Below are positions 1 through 5,567 of a stretch of 43,171 nucleotides of DNA, piece by piece. Numbering within the stretch: the first letter of the stretch is position 1; every line of letters begins with the position of its first letter. Made by a program: the position numbers and the translations under genes. The notes below the pieces were generated by a model. The model saw nothing but the letters and a program-made list of their open reading frames with translations, was not told where the DNA came from and searched no databases. Source of the DNA: a virus; IMG/VR virus record IMGVR_UViG_3300009285_003102, positions 1 to 43,171 of that record. One strand, given 5' to 3'.

Positions 1-27
1 CATCTTGTGTTTGCCGTGCATTGGCAT
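1..27 (-). CDS. Start of a 38-aa gene that crosses the window ends
   Basis: An ATG at 27-25, preceded on the minus strand by AGGAGGAGCAGG, opens a frame of exactly nine codons that reaches base 1 without a stop. Joined to base 43171 it continues in frame for 29 more codons to a TAG at 43084-43082. The gene would lie between the HExxH protein and the large terminase in the late leftward unit. The product is a short protein with a hydrophobic stretch in its second half; its function is unknown. The in-frame join is the main evidence that the window is a circular or circularly permuted genome. Confidence 0.65.
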
Positions 28-40
28 CCTGCTCCTCCTG

Positions 41-703
41 TTAATCCCAACTTTTTTGTGCCAGCGCCACAGCGGGCGCGTACACAGCATCGCGGAATAC
101 ATTCAGTGTGCTGCCGTATAGCAGCTCCACAAGCTGACTCATGGCGTAGGCTTGCCACTCGTTTTTGTTCTGGCCGTCAAAGAAACCCAGTATGACCTGG
201 ATTTCGTGCCAAGCTTCATGGATTATAATATCAATGAAAGCTGAAGCAGGCAGAATGGGGAAGTCCTTGAACGTAATCACCCCGTTACCAGAGTATGCGC
301 TGCCCGTTGCGTAGGGGAACTTGGTGGCAAAGTGGGTGGGGCTGAGAACCTCTACTTTGCGTATCCCAGCCAAGCTGAGTAGGCGGTCAAAACCTAGCCG
401 CTTAATCGTGAACTCTGCCCACTCCAGCCAGACTTCATCTATAGTAGCACCTGGGTAAGAAACCCACTCTGCCCTGTCCCGCCAGACAATACGGTTTTCT
501 CCTGGGACAAGAGGCCATTCCCGCCCCAGCCAACGCAGCGTGATAGCATAGGGCACAGTTATCCAGTAGGTCTGTCCGTCCTCCAGGTCATAGAGGTCCG
601 AGCGAACAACGTGCCACTTGAACAGCAGCCAGCGGTGCTCCTTCTTGGTCCATATCTTTTCAGCGGAGCATAGGGAGAGGACGGGCTGTACTGGGGTGGT
701 CAA
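41..703 (-). CDS. Putative phage zinc metallopeptidase-like protein (HExxH)
   Basis: This encodes about 220 residues. Residues 162-166 read HEAWH, a zincin-type HExxH zinc site inside a hydrophobic helix (FIDIIIHEAWHEIQVI). A glutamate 16 residues downstream (E182, in NEWQAYA) could be the third ligand, as in gluzincins. No signal peptide or membrane segment is visible. The start is uncertain. TTG 703 lies just after a dispersed repeat and after the upstream stop, whereas TTG 787 would overlap the upstream gene by 59 bases and include the repeat. The gene lies between the small and large terminase genes, where a virion-maturation, lysis or host-directed protease are all possible. Function is inferred from the motif only. 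Confidence 0.75.
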   Translation of the reverse strand: MTTPVQPVLSLCSAEKIWTKKEHRWLLFKWHVVRSDLYDLEDGQTYWITVPYAITLRWLGREWPLVPGENRIVWRDRAEWVSYPGATIDEVWLEWAEFTIKRLGFDRLLSLAGIRKVEVLSPTHFATKFPYATGSAYSGNGVITFKDFPILPASAFIDIIIHEAWHEIQVILGFFDGQNKNEWQAYAMSQLVELLYGSTLNVFRDAVYAPAVALAQKSWD

Positions 704-712
704 CGTAGCTCT

Positions 713-728
713 ACGGGGGGATTCAGGT
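713..728 (+). repeat. Dispersed 16-base repeat, copy 1
   Basis: Exact ACGGGGGGATTCAGGT. It touches the stop of the 729-965 gene, between it and the HExxH gene. Confidence 0.95.
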
Positions 729-965
729 TCATCTGCGCCCGCTGACAGCGGCCCTGGAGGGGATACGCAGCGGGCTGGGCGGCTCAATCTCCGTCAGCAG
801 CGCGGACAGCGCCAGGGCAATCGCCACCGCTGCGTAGGCCATAGCGTTGCTGCGGTCCTCTGCGCTGACTGGGGGAGCCAGCTCCGCCGCAGCCTGGACT
901 GCATACATCCTGGCCTTTAGCAGCAGCAGGCCCTCGCGCAGCTCTTGGGGAATAGGCTTAGCCAT
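729..965 (-). CDS. Small protein with one hydrophobic helix
   Basis: This is a 78-residue protein with a charged N-terminal helix and an alanine/leucine-rich hydrophobic stretch at about residues 41-58, followed by a basic proline-containing tail. Its ATG (965) shares a base with the end of the upstream terminase-like gene, so translation is probably coupled. Its TGA (731-729) is directly followed by a dispersed 16-base repeat. A small one-helix membrane protein next to terminase genes could be holin-like, but nothing in the sequence proves that and I do not recognise the family. Confidence 0.7.
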   Translation of the reverse strand: MAKPIPQELREGLLLLKARMYAVQAAAELAPPVSAEDRSNAMAYAAVAIALALSALLTEIEPPSPLRIPSRAAVSGRR

Positions 966-1507
966 TACTGCCCCCGTTTGTAGGCTGCATCGCGCTCTTC
1001 CTTGGCATCCTGAATCCCCCCGTTAGGCAATAGCTGATAGCTGGCATCTGCAATCTGCCCAGCCTTCAACTCCTTGCTTCGTTCTTTGATGCTGGCAACA
1101 ATCTGCCCGATATTAACAACTGTCTTGGCGTTGAGCTGCTGCCCCTTGTCCATCTGCACCAATCCCAACACAGTCTCCATCGCCCACTTCTTGAGCGGCC
1201 CCTGAGCCTTGTCCCAATCAGCCACGGCCAGCTCCAGGACATCGCTCAGTATCTTCGGCAAGGCTGTGCCCAGGAACTCCATCATGGCCTCTGAGCGGCT
1301 GAACTCCCCCCCGTGAACCCTGCCGCGAAATGCCACAAACTCAGGCTCCTGCCGCCACTTATACCATGTCCCATACTCAAGGGGCTCGCCTTTGCTCTTG
1401 CGCCACGTCTGCGCGCGGCTCAGGTGCTCATCTCCAGTCAGTATCAGCAGCAGAAAAAACTTCTGCTGATAGCGGCTGAACCCAGCCAGTTCTTGACGCA
1501 GCGTCAT
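965..1507 (-). CDS. Putative terminase small subunit
   Basis: This 180-residue protein has an N-terminal region of about 55 residues (YQQKFF...A.TW...G....T.YKWRQEPEF) that follows the helix-turn-helix pattern of phage small terminases: a Q-rich first helix, an A/S helix, then a Thr/Tyr-x-x-W and an acidic-PEF ending. The rest is helical and could form the oligomerisation core. Its role would be to recognise the packaging site and load the large subunit (40510-43074), which is three genes downstream once the ends are joined. A dispersed repeat encodes GGIQ near the C-terminus (about residue 162). Family assignment is by pattern and context, not by a search. Confidence 0.6.
   Translation of the reverse strand: MTLRQELAGFSRYQQKFFLLLILTGDEHLSRAQTWRKSKGEPLEYGTWYKWRQEPEFVAFRGRVHGGEFSRSEAMMEFLGTALPKILSDVLELAVADWDKAQGPLKKWAMETVLGLVQMDKGQQLNAKTVVNIGQIVASIKERSKELKAGQIADASYQLLPNGGIQDAKEERDAAYKRGQ
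1008..1023 (-). repeat. Dispersed repeat, copy 2 (1 mismatch)
   Basis: ACGGGGGGATTCAGGA on the minus strand. It lies near the end of the small-terminase-like gene and encodes GGIQ. Confidence 0.9.
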
Positions 1508-1776
1508 AGCTCAGGCCCTCGGGGGGATTCAGGCAACACCTCTGTCCTGCCCAACTCCCACTCATGCCCAAACCATATTCTCTCGGCTTCTACCACTGTG
1601 TGGAACGGCAGGGGGGGCAGTACAGCAGAGGGCACGCCCCGCAGCATCAGGACTGAACCGTCAGCCAGCACGAACATCGTGTAACCGCTGCCAGTAAACT
1701 GTACATCTAACACCTGCCCCTCGTAGCTTTCTCTGTCGCCCTGCAAGTCCCCCGTGTCAGTGATAATTAGTCCCAT
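1504..1776 (-). CDS. Hypothetical protein, first gene of the late leftward unit
   Basis: This encodes 90 residues, predicted mainly beta-strand (GQVLDVQF.GSGYTMFVLADGSVLMLRG), resembling a small SH3-like or OB-like barrel, with no recognised family. ATG 1776 is preferred over GTG 1782 because GGGAG lies at a proper distance. The stop overlaps the next ATG (ATGA). It is the first gene after leftward promoters at 1858-1886 and 2015-2043. The last residues (PESPRGPEL) come from a variant copy of the dispersed repeat, so the repeat supplies the C-terminal tail. Confidence 0.7.
   Translation of the reverse strand: MGLIITDTGDLQGDRESYEGQVLDVQFTGSGYTMFVLADGSVLMLRGVPSAVLPPLPFHTVVEAERIWFGHEWELGRTEVLPESPRGPEL
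1519..1534 (+). repeat. Dispersed repeat, copy 3 (2 mismatches)
   Basis: TCGGGGGGATTCAGGC. It supplies PESPR near the C-terminus of the 1504-1776 gene. Confidence 0.85.
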
Positions 1777-1857
1777 TAGCACAGCTCCCAGTAACGCGGG
1801 CAGCGCTCCACACCTGAACTTCGTTTCAGTAATCCCCCCTCACTATCATTCAGCTCT

Positions 1858-1886
1858 ATCCTACCACGTCAGGGGCTGTGTGTCAA
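1858..1886 (-). promoter_or_regulatory. Leftward promoter, late unit
   Basis: On the minus strand TTGACA (1886-1881), a 17-base spacer and TAGGAT (1863-1858) preceded by TGG, which fits an extended -10. It points at the gene starting at 1776. A dispersed 16-base repeat (1898-1913) ends 12 bases upstream of the -35. Confidence 0.6.
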
Positions 1887-1897
1887 TGTGGTGGCCT

Positions 1898-1913
1898 ACG
1901 GGGGGATTCAGGT
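1898..1913 (+). repeat. Dispersed repeat, copy 4
   Basis: Exact. It lies 12 bases upstream of the -35 of the leftward promoter at 1858-1886. Confidence 0.95.
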
Positions 1914-2014
1914 AAGCAAGCGCCAGAGGGCCACCCAACTAGCGCCAGGCGGCCCTCGGCAGTTGACCGCTCAGGAGGCAGAGCAGTCTGTGAGAGCTGG
2001 CGCTCTCACCCTCC

Positions 2015-2043
2015 AGCATACCACCCGCGACCAGCCGTGTCAA
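2015..2043 (-). promoter_or_regulatory. Second leftward promoter, late unit
   Basis: On the minus strand TTGACA (2043-2038), a 17-base spacer ending TGG, and TATGCT (2020-2015). The same -10 with the same extension occurs in the rightward promoter at 5481-5508. A perfect palindrome at 2061-2086 is centred about 65 bases upstream of the expected start, a typical activator position. Confidence 0.65.
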
Positions 2044-2060
2044 GCCCAGCACAGCCTTCC

Positions 2061-2086
2061 GATACATGAATTAGTTTTCATGTATC
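2061..2086. promoter_or_regulatory. Palindromic operator-like site 1
   Basis: GATACATGAA, six bases, TTCATGTATC: a perfect 10-base inverted repeat. The core ATACATGAA-N6-TTCATGTAT is repeated at 2294-2317. The half-site spacing is right for a dimeric helix-turn-helix protein. It lies just upstream of the -35 at 2043-2038. Confidence 0.65.
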
Positions 2087-2210
2087 ACGCTGCATGCGTG
2101 CTAAGGTTGGGGCTATCTAGCGAGCTGCGGCTGAAGCTGGGGTCTGAAAAAATGTCGCGGGCGGAGAGTGGTGTTTAACATCCCCCGTTTCATAGCTACC
2201 AGCTTTGTGA

Positions 2211-2223
2211 CCCCCTCAGGGGG
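2211..2223. repeat. Short C5/G5 inverted repeat
   Basis: CCCCCTCAGGGGG, a 5-base stem with a 3-base loop, flanked on both sides by TTGTGAC-like sequence (TTTGTGAC before, CTTGTGAC after). It has no U-tract, so it is not a standard terminator. Purpose unknown. Confidence 0.35.
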
Positions 2224-2254
2224 ACTTGTGACAGAAAGCACTAACACTCCGGTT

Positions 2255-2288
2255 CATGAGACAGGACGCATGAGACAGGACACATGAG
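2255..2288. repeat. 14-base tandem repeat, about 2.5 units
   Basis: CATGAGACAGGAC occurs at 2255-2267 and 2269-2281 and a third partial unit starts at 2283. Each unit begins with CATGA, as do the half-sites of the two palindromes on either side, so the same protein could bind all of them. Iteron-like. Confidence 0.55.
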
Positions 2289-2290
2289 TC

Positions 2291-2320
2291 TGAATACATG
2301 AAAACTGATTCATGTATTCA
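2291..2320. promoter_or_regulatory. Palindromic operator-like site 2
   Basis: TGAATACATGAA, six bases, TTCATGTATTCA: a perfect 12-base inverted repeat sharing the 9-base arms of the site at 2061-2086 and the same 6-base spacing. It lies between the terminator and the tandem repeats. Confidence 0.65.
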
Positions 2321-2339
2321 GCTTCACACAACGCTGGGC

Positions 2340-2378
2340 AAAAGAAAAGTCCCCTACTGGGGTATCCAGTAGGGGACT
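2340..2378 (-). terminator. Rho-independent terminator of the early leftward unit
   Basis: A perfect 13-base stem (2348-2360 with 2366-2378, arm AGTCCCCTACTGG) and a 5-base loop, followed on the minus strand by TTTTCTTT. It lies 28 bases beyond the stop of the last leftward gene (2406-2555) and insulates it from the late control region. Confidence 0.85.
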
Positions 2379-2405
2379 CTATCGGTAGGGCCTAGTGGTA
2401 GGGAG

Positions 2406-2555
2406 CTATGCTCCCATTACTAGGTCTACCACCTGGTCAGCGACACGGGCTGGTAGCTCTATTACCTGGCCTGTATCGGTGATTATGTGGATGACCCCCG
2501 TGCGGTCATCCCGCATGATGATGCTGCCTAGGGCATCCGGTATAGACTGGTTCAT
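2406..2555 (-). CDS. Small hypothetical protein (49 aa)
   Basis: ATG 2555 overlaps the TGA of the upstream gene (ATGA) and is preceded by AAGGGAGCC. The 49 residues look like a small beta-meander (RTGVIHIITDTGQVIELP) followed by an amphipathic helix (ARVADQVVDLVMG). No family recognised. It is the last gene of the leftward early unit and is followed by the terminator at 2340-2378, which supports it being real. Confidence 0.65.
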   Translation of the reverse strand: MNQSIPDALGSIIMRDDRTGVIHIITDTGQVIELPARVADQVVDLVMGA

Positions 2556-2965
2556 TTGGCTCCCTTCTGTGCCGCCGCTATCGCTGCGCTAATGGCATCC
2601 TGTGGCTTGCTCACGGTCTGCGGCCCATCCTGTTTTCCCAGTGGTGGCCACGCTATGCGCCAGATGCGCCCCTCGTACTCTGTCAGCCTGGCCTTGCCTG
2701 TCGCTGCCAGTTCCCGTGCTGCATCCTGGACCGCTGGCGCTTTGGCCTCACTCGTGGCTCGGGCTAGCCTCAGATACAGGGTGGCAGTGGTTGGGACTTT
2801 CCCTTCGCTGGCCTTAGGCCACTTGTCCCCCTCGTGGTAGTAGCTTTGTGAGTCTGCTACGCCCACGATGGCCTGTGCCACTGGCCCCAGCTTCGCCATA
2901 GATGCACCCATTCTGGCCGTTACCTCACCCCTTGCCTTGGCTCCCTCTGGGTTCTTCCTGGTCAT
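2552..2965 (-). CDS. Hypothetical basic protein (137 aa)
   Basis: A strong ribosome site (ATAGGAGGTAGG) precedes ATG 2965. The N-terminus is basic (MTRKNPEGAKARGEVTARMG), the middle holds an alanine-rich helical segment and a possible small winged domain (LTEYEGRIWRIAWPP), and the C-terminus is an Ala/Lys helix. It could bind nucleic acid, but no family is recognised and this is inference from composition. Confidence 0.65.
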   Translation of the reverse strand: MTRKNPEGAKARGEVTARMGASMAKLGPVAQAIVGVADSQSYYHEGDKWPKASEGKVPTTATLYLRLARATSEAKAPAVQDAARELAATGKARLTEYEGRIWRIAWPPLGKQDGPQTVSKPQDAISAAIAAAQKGAK

Positions 2966-3014
2966 CCTACCTCCTATCTACCTGCCGTTTCCGGTCAGGG
3001 CTTGACTCCAGTGT

Positions 3015-3085
3015 GCCATAGCTATGGCCACATGGCAAGTGCCCCTCCGATAGGTTCGCCTGAGCGGGTAGCTATGGAGGGGCAC
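3015..3085. repeat. Structured intergenic segment with nested inverted repeats
   Basis: Between two leftward genes lie a perfect 14-base palindrome, GCCATAGCTATGGC (3015-3028), and a perfect 10-base inverted repeat, GTGCCCCTCC (3039-3048) with GGAGGGGCAC (3076-3085). There is no U-tract in either direction. It could be an RNA element in the leader of the 2552-2965 gene, a processing site, or a protein site. Confidence 0.45.
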
Positions 3086-3093
3086 ACAAGGAA

Positions 3094-3468
3094 CTAGTCT
3101 TCCCCCCTATCTACCAGCACAAGACCCGTGGGGAGCTTCCTTAGCCCTATGTGGGGAACGTTGACCTGACTCCCTACACGGAGATTGAGCCAGAAGAGCT
3201 TGTGTAGCAAGGGAGTCAATAGCTGAAGATACTCCGCTTCAGTTAGCTTGGCAGAAGGGGACAGGGGACGTTCAAACAATACACCTACCCTGTCTTCCAC
3301 TGCTGATACAAACCTAATAATGTTTTCCGCCGAAGGTGTGAGGTGAAAGACGACCTTTTCACCTATCTCTGGAGCAGAGATGTCTGCGCGCAGAGGCTCA
3401 GAGCTGTATAGCTCTGCCAACTTCTGAGTAGCTTCGAAGAGGATGTTGACGGCTTGTTCTGCTAGCAT
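3094..3468 (-). CDS. Hypothetical protein (124 aa)
   Basis: ATG 3468 is preceded by AAAGGAG and directly follows the stop of the upstream membrane-protein gene, so the two are probably co-translated. The protein looks mostly alpha-helical in its first and last thirds, with a central hydrophobic segment (IIRFVSAVEDRVGVLF). There are no cysteines or metal motifs, and I recognise no family. Confidence 0.65.
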   Translation of the reverse strand: MLAEQAVNILFEATQKLAELYSSEPLRADISAPEIGEKVVFHLTPSAENIIRFVSAVEDRVGVLFERPLSPSAKLTEAEYLQLLTPLLHKLFWLNLRVGSQVNVPHIGLRKLPTGLVLVDRGED

Positions 3469-3792
3469 TTAACTAAACTCCTTTCTGTCTTTTAGTTGCG
3501 CCAGGATACTGACGGCCAGCCAGAGCACTCCGCTTAGCCAGCTAATGGCTAGCCAGAGTAGGATGGCCTGGACAGGGGGAACCTGAATCCCCCCGTAGAG
3601 GGTGAGCCAGGCAGTTGCGGGTGCGGCTAGCCAATGGGAGAGGCAATAGCCACAGCCGATGCCACGGCCTAGGTAGTTGCTCCGGTAGGATACCCAAGAG
3701 CGGAGGCTCTCGAATATCCAGGTGCTACTGATGGTGTAGCTGGCACTCGCTACGGCCAGCACAACCAGAAAGAGGGTCAATAGTGGGTTCAT
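3469..3792 (-). CDS. DUF1360-like small membrane protein
   Basis: This 107-residue protein has a hydrophobic N-terminal segment (about 4-22), a second around 53-66 and a longer one around 75-100. The start (MNPLLTLFLVVLAVASASYTIS) and the CGYCLSHWLA block (47-56) match my memory of the DUF1360 family of small phage/Firmicutes membrane proteins. A full copy of the dispersed repeat encodes YGGIQV (66-71) in the loop between the last two hydrophobic segments, so the protein tolerates this insertion. It overlaps neighbours tightly in a leftward operon. Its function is unknown. Confidence 0.7.
   Translation of the reverse strand: MNPLLTLFLVVLAVASASYTISSTWIFESLRSWVSYRSNYLGRGIGCGYCLSHWLAAPATAWLTLYGGIQVPPVQAILLWLAISWLSGVLWLAVSILAQLKDRKEFS
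3581..3596 (-). repeat. Dispersed repeat, copy 5
   Basis: Exact. Inside the DUF1360-like gene, encoding YGGIQV between two hydrophobic segments. Confidence 0.95.
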
Positions 3793-3793
3793 C

Positions 3794-4000
3794 TTAGCCC
3801 GTATAGCCCAAGGCTCTCAGGGTGATGAGGATTTGGTGAGCGTCAGTAGCCACAATGCTGACTCCTCTCGCAGCTACAAGCTCCTCTAGAATGTCCGCCA
3901 CTGCTTGCGCCTCACGGCGGATACTCATGTTCAATATGCGGCTGCCGTTACAGACCACATAATACCCGCCACAGCCGGACTCAATTCTAAACTGTTTCAC
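3794..4000 (-). CDS. Hypothetical protein (68 aa)
   Basis: GTG 4000 follows a good ribosome site (AGAAGGAGATAGACA). The sequence starts with a short beta pattern (KQFRIESGCGGYYVVCNGSRIL) and continues as a helix (REAQAVADILEELVAARG), an arrangement seen in many small phage proteins. Two cysteines (residues 10 and 17) are not in a zinc-ribbon arrangement. Function unknown. Confidence 0.6.
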   Translation of the reverse strand: MKQFRIESGCGGYYVVCNGSRILNMSIRREAQAVADILEELVAARGVSIVATDAHQILITLRALGYTG

Positions 4001-4003
4001 TGT

Positions 4004-4099
4004 CTATCTCCTTCTATCTCTATTGTGCCCGCACTTGCCTAAGGAGCAGGCCACAGCCAATAGGCTCCAGACAACCGCCAAAGCTAAAAGCATGTCCAT
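4004..4099 (-). CDS. Possible 31-aa lipoprotein-like peptide
   Basis: ATG 4099 shares a base with the TGA of the upstream gene (TGATG). The 31 residues begin with a hydrophobic helix ending in LLAVAC, close to a lipobox though with Ala at -3, and end in a basic tail (NRDRRR). It fills an otherwise empty 98-base gap, and its end carries the ribosome site of the next gene. It could be spurious. Confidence 0.4.
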   Translation of the reverse strand: MDMLLALAVVWSLLAVACSLGKCGHNRDRRR

Positions 4100-4398
4100 C
4101 AGACATAGAGCTTGTTGTGCTTTGCTAGCTCTGCCTCCTTTCTGCTCCTATAACTGCCATAGGGAAGCCATTGGCCGTGGTCTTTCCAGGGGCCTGTTGC
4201 CCAGATTTCCAACAGCCACAGCTTATTCTCCTGGCGGATACGTAGTCTTGGAGGCATACAGGCTTCCTCCAAGACATCGTTAGGGTTACGGGTGTGGCCT
4301 ACATTGAGCGCAGTTATGTTGCCTCTGCCGGAGGCGATGCGCTCTAGTTGGTCTAGGTCTTTCCAGCTAGGAATGTTGGCTAGTGTTTCCCACAGCAT
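4099..4398 (-). CDS. Hypothetical protein (99 aa)
   Basis: ATG 4398 is chosen over the upstream in-frame ATG 4440 because AAAGGAGGAACACA precedes it. The product is tryptophan-rich and basic, with a segment (RLRIRQENKLWLLEIWATGPW..HGQWLPYGSYRSRKEAELA) that looks like a small beta-sheet domain followed by a helix. No family recognised. It lies in the early leftward operon between a zinc-ribbon gene and the possible lipoprotein. Confidence 0.65.
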   Translation of the reverse strand: MLWETLANIPSWKDLDQLERIASGRGNITALNVGHTRNPNDVLEEACMPPRLRIRQENKLWLLEIWATGPWKDHGQWLPYGSYRSRKEAELAKHNKLYV

Positions 4399-4449
4399 TG
4401 TGTTCCTCCTTTCAGTGAAATTGTCCAACGCCTGCCCCATCGCTGGGGA

Positions 4450-4581
4450 TTATGGCTTTTGCCCAGTCATTCTTACGATGTCAGTCCCGCACTTGAGACA
4501 GAAGATGGGGTTGCCATCTTCGCTCACCTTTTCACCACAGGCTGGGCAGTGTGTCCATTCCTGCGTAATTACGGTAGTCAT
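4450..4581 (-). CDS. Small zinc-ribbon protein (43 aa)
   Basis: ATG 4581 is preceded by AGAAAGGAGAAGC. Residues include CPAC (12-15) and CLKC (28-31), a CxxC-x12-CxxC zinc ribbon that fills almost the whole protein. Such mini-ribbons are common in phage early regions and may contact nucleic acid or host RNA polymerase, but no target can be read from the sequence. Confidence 0.7.
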   Translation of the reverse strand: MTTVITQEWTHCPACGEKVSEDGNPIFCLKCGTDIVRMTGQKP

Positions 4582-4660
4582 GCTTCTCCTTTCTGCTCCG
4601 TTCTCTTCAGAGCGGTCTCTACTTCCTTCGCCAAGAGACTAGCTCTATCAGGGACACTGT

Positions 4661-5254
4661 TTAACGCTGCTGTTTCACCTCCTGTACGTGGGGCTCTTTC
4701 GCATAGAGACTGACAGTACCTTCTAGACCACCGAGAGCCAGCCTTTCATAGGCTATCACCACCTTGCTCCCTTGGTCTATTAGCTCAAGGGCTAAGTGGG
4801 TCAGGGCCAAGGCGGTGGACTCCCCACCAATGAAGACGCGCTCCTTGATGGGAACATATCCAGCCTCTAACAACTCTGGATTGCCAAAGCTGAAGAACAT
4901 TCCAGGGAGTCTGCCATCCTCCAGGGCCTCCCTAGAGACCCCATCCTCCAGGAGTATCCTCTCGTAGCACTTCAGGCAGACCTCCTCCCCATCTAGCACC
5001 CTGAACTGACCGTGCCAGCCATTAGACGGGTTCTGACGGCAGATGGCTCGCTCGCAAGAGGAGCAGTAGAAATAGCGGAAGTCTGCCCAGTCTGTGTCAA
5101 AGAGCCTCTCTTGGCATAGAGACTCTGAGCCATCTTCCTCCCGACAGATAGCTATCTTCCTTGGAAGGTCGTCAAAGGGTCGGTCATATACCTCCAGTAT
5201 GACCATCTCCTCCTCTGGTCGCTCCGTACCACACTCAAAGCAGGTAAGCACCAT
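4661..5254 (-). CDS. Multi-cysteine zinc-binding protein (197 aa)
   Basis: ATG 5254 is preceded by GACAGGAGGAAAACA; longer in-frame starts lack a site. The N-terminal 115 residues hold CFEC (5-8), CSSC, a single C four residues on (CSSCERAIC) and CLKC, enough for two zinc sites. The rest looks like a Rossmann-like or cytoplasmic alpha/beta domain (VFIGGESTALALTHLALELIDQGSKVVIAYE). No family recognised. First gene of the early leftward unit and divergent from the rightward early unit that starts at 5568. Confidence 0.7.
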   Translation of the reverse strand: MVLTCFECGTERPEEEMVILEVYDRPFDDLPRKIAICREEDGSESLCQERLFDTDWADFRYFYCSSCERAICRQNPSNGWHGQFRVLDGEEVCLKCYERILLEDGVSREALEDGRLPGMFFSFGNPELLEAGYVPIKERVFIGGESTALALTHLALELIDQGSKVVIAYERLALGGLEGTVSLYAKEPHVQEVKQQR

Positions 5255-5386
5255 TGTTTTCCTCCTGTCTTTATTGCTTCCTGGTGAAGCTGTGGACAGT
5301 ATGGCAGGGTGTGGCCAGGAGCACCAGCTCAGCGGAGCTAGGGTAGGACGGGTGATAGCTCTATGGGGTATACCTGGCACGGGAGT

Positions 5387-5402
5387 ACCTGAATCCCCCC
5401 GT
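5387..5402 (-). repeat. Dispersed repeat, copy 6
   Basis: Exact. In the divergent intergenic region between the early units. Confidence 0.95.
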
Positions 5403-5480
5403 AGACTGCGCGGGATAGTCTCTGCGGAGGGCGCGCGGCACGGCTGACCTCAGCTTTGAGCGGCTAGCTGGTCAGCTTGC

Positions 5481-5508
5481 TTGACACGCGGGCACGCCGT
5501 GGTATGCT
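5481..5508 (+). promoter_or_regulatory. Rightward early promoter
   Basis: TTGACA (5481-5486), a 16-base spacer and TATGCT (5503-5508) preceded by TGG, an extended -10. The first gene downstream starts at GTG 5568 after GGTAGGAGG. The nearest dispersed repeat (5387-5402) is about 80 bases upstream. Confidence 0.7.
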
Positions 5509-5567
5509 GTGAGGTGGAGGGGGCAGGCTGAGAAGCCGCCGGACTCTCCAGGTAGGAGGAAAAGACA

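Larger units (their letters stand above)
1777..2405. other. Non-coding control region upstream of the late leftward genes
   Basis: About 630 bases without a convincing gene. It holds, from right to left: the terminator of the early leftward unit (2340-2378), a long palindrome (2291-2320), 14-base tandem repeats (2255-2288), a C5/G5 inverted repeat (2211-2223), a second palindrome (2061-2086), two leftward promoters (2015-2043 and 1858-1886) and a dispersed repeat (1898-1913). An open frame of 96 codons on the plus strand here has no ribosome site and poor composition, so I do not call it. The density of repeats would also suit a replication origin. Confidence 0.7.
5255..5567. other. Divergent intergenic region of the early units
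   Basis: This 313-base gap separates the leftward gene starting at 5254 from the rightward gene starting at 5568. It holds a dispersed repeat (5387-5402) and a rightward promoter (5481-5508). I could not find a convincing leftward promoter for the 5254 gene, although one must exist here or the gene be read from elsewhere. Confidence 0.6.

Noticed and set aside
1831-1841. AATCCCCCC, a partial match to the dispersed repeat downstream of the late promoter
   Set aside because: Only nine bases match; flanks differ, so it is not counted as a copy.
1888-2178. Plus-strand open frame of 96 codons in the control region
   Set aside because: No ribosome site, no recognisable composition, and it runs through a repeat, two leftward promoters and a palindrome.
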